NCBI GenBank assembly: GCA_022828135.1
Contig: JAJEJB010000027.1
Coordinates: 45,174 to 109,173 of the forward strand
Source of the DNA: Acidimicrobiia bacterium
GTDB lineage: Bacteria > Actinomycetota > Acidimicrobiia > Acidimicrobiales > Aldehydirespiratoraceae
Length of the DNA: 64,000 bases
Direction of reading: 5' to 3'
Shown here piece by piece: positions 63,297-64,000 of the stretch; the first letter of the stretch is position 1, and every line of letters starts with the position of its first letter. The position numbers were made by a program, and so were the translations under genes. The notes beneath the pieces are model-generated. The model saw nothing but the letters and a program-made list of their open reading frames with translations, made no database searches and had not been told where the DNA came from.

Positions 63297-63785
63297 CTAG
63301 CCGGGCCTGGTGAGCAGCCGGGTGGCGGCCATCACCGCGGACGGCACGCCGACCACGACCGCGACATCGCCGGGCTCGAGACGCTCGGTTCCCGCCGGAA
63401 TCGGGATCGAGCCCGAGTCGCTGACCAGCGCCACCACACCCGCGCCCGTGCGCGTCCTCAGCGCAGACTCCGCAAGGGTCATCCCCGCCGTGGACGACTT
63501 GGCCGCGATCGTGACCCACGAGATCACCAGGTCCTCCAACCGGTGAATGGCGTCATCGAGATGCTCCAGCACCGGGCTGCCGCCCAGGATCTCGCCGAGG
63601 GTGTGCCCCTCGTCCTCACTGAGCTCCACGCTCTCGCAGGCACGATCCAGATCGCGCTCGTCGTAGACGACCAGATCGCGCCGCCCGGACTGATGAACCA
63701 CCACGCCGACGGCGCGACCGGCGTCGGTCTGCAGGTCGAAACGAACCCCGACACCGGGCAGATCCGTCTCCGTCACCTTCCTCAC
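63297..63785 (-). CDS. KhtT-like TrkA-C (RCK_C) regulatory subunit
   Basis: A 162-residue soluble protein: N-terminal domain (VTETDLPGVGVRFDLQTDAG, RDLVVYDERDLD) and C-terminal RCK_C domain (GMTLAESALRTRTGAGVVAL, GTERLEPGDVAVVVGVPSA). KhtT gates the KhtU antiporter in response to nucleotide or ions. First gene of the two-gene minus-strand operon. Confidence 0.85.
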   Translation of the reverse strand: MRKVTETDLPGVGVRFDLQTDAGRAVGVVVHQSGRRDLVVYDERDLDRACESVELSEDEGHTLGEILGGSPVLEHLDDAIHRLEDLVISWVTIAAKSSTAGMTLAESALRTRTGAGVVALVSDSGSIPIPAGTERLEPGDVAVVVGVPSAVMAATRLLTRPG

Positions 63786-63895
63786 TTCTCACTCCTCCCA
63801 GACAGGCACTCGCCAGGACAGAACCGTAGTCACGGGACGGCACCCGTATCGCCCCTCTGACAGCGCCGGAGGCGGGGCGGGCAGGATCGTGGGTG

Positions 63896-64000
63896 TCAGG
63901 TGTCGTCCAGGGGTCCGCGCAGGATCGAGCGCCCTGAGTGCGCAGGGTCGCCGTCGCGTGGTTCGACGCTGATGTCCACGACGAAGTAGTCGGCCGGGTC
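63896..64000 (-). CDS. C-terminal fragment of an unidentified protein (window edge)
   Basis: The minus frame enters from the right edge and ends at a TGA at 63896. Its last 34 residues begin DPADYFVVDISVEPRDGDPA and end RGPLDDT, acidic and hydrophilic. No family can be assigned. The 110-bp gap before khtT shows no other feature. Confidence 0.5.
   Translation of the reverse strand, partial: DPADYFVVDISVEPRDGDPAHSGRSILRGPLDDT

Overview
The window is a high-GC bacterial chromosome segment, about 70% GC by eye, with densely packed genes, many GTG starts and frequent 1-4 nt start/stop overlaps. A four-cysteine WhiB regulator, TatA, Ppk1, a DivIVA-like protein, a YlbL-type Lon-like protease and a Zincin_2 (DUF2342) protein point to Actinobacteria. 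MreB together with many Rieske and phytanoyl-CoA-dioxygenase-like oxygenases suggests an uncultured marine or host-associated Acidimicrobiia-like lineage; that placement is inference. I saw no rRNA, tRNA, CRISPR array, transposase or phage gene.

Layout. 1-17.9 kb is mostly housekeeping on the minus strand: UPF0182 membrane protein (cut by the window edge), DivIVA-like protein, Lon-like protease, HEAT-repeat protein, MreB, MoaE, an epimerase bracketed by an inverted repeat, a Zincin_2 protein with a degenerate metal motif, an MFS transporter, Ppk1, TatA, WhiB, a VWA protein, and a dioxygenase-rhodanese fusion. 18-24 kb holds a MaoC hydratase, a MoxR ATPase that probably works with the VWA protein, and GH1-like and GH2-like proteins that have both lost their catalytic glutamates.

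24.0-40.2 kb is the most striking region: a compact island resembling a methylated-purine N-demethylation system. It has two complete Rieske oxygenases, two oxygenase-like proteins that keep the mononuclear iron site but lack the Rieske cluster (NdmC-like), a Rieske-flavin-ferredoxin reductase (NdmD-like), a GST-like protein (NdmE-like), a GcvT/DmdA-type folate-dependent methyltransferase, two unrelated purine deaminases, a BMP-type purine/nucleoside ABC importer, and an XRE-cupin regulator. Two promoters in it share the inverted repeat TGATAA-N7-TTATCA. The inferred flow is uptake of a methylated purine or nucleoside, oxidative N-demethylation, capture of the one-carbon unit, and deamination.

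40.2-46 kb carries a PLD-family protein, the sdhCAB operon and a DUF368 lipid-carrier transporter. 46-61.6 kb looks like a second catabolic regulon: sialidase-like protein, 2-hydroxyacid dehydrogenase, enolase-superfamily dehydratase, DHDPS-family lyase, five-gene Dpp/Opp-type importer, GntR repressor, two phytanoyl-CoA-dioxygenase-like enzymes and a 2-oxoglutarate-semialdehyde-type dehydrogenase. The inverted repeat GATGTAT-N5-ATACATC lies upstream of the sialidase operon and again (one mismatch) between the GntR and dioxygenase genes, tying both arms together. The simplest reading is import and non-phosphorylative oxidation of a sugar acid or similar compound to 2-oxoglutarate, which the dioxygenases consume. 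A DUF5615 toxin-antitoxin pair with its own palindrome is inserted between. The window closes with a repeat-containing coiled-coil protein, a KhtTU-like K+/H+ antiporter pair and the tail of an unidentified gene.
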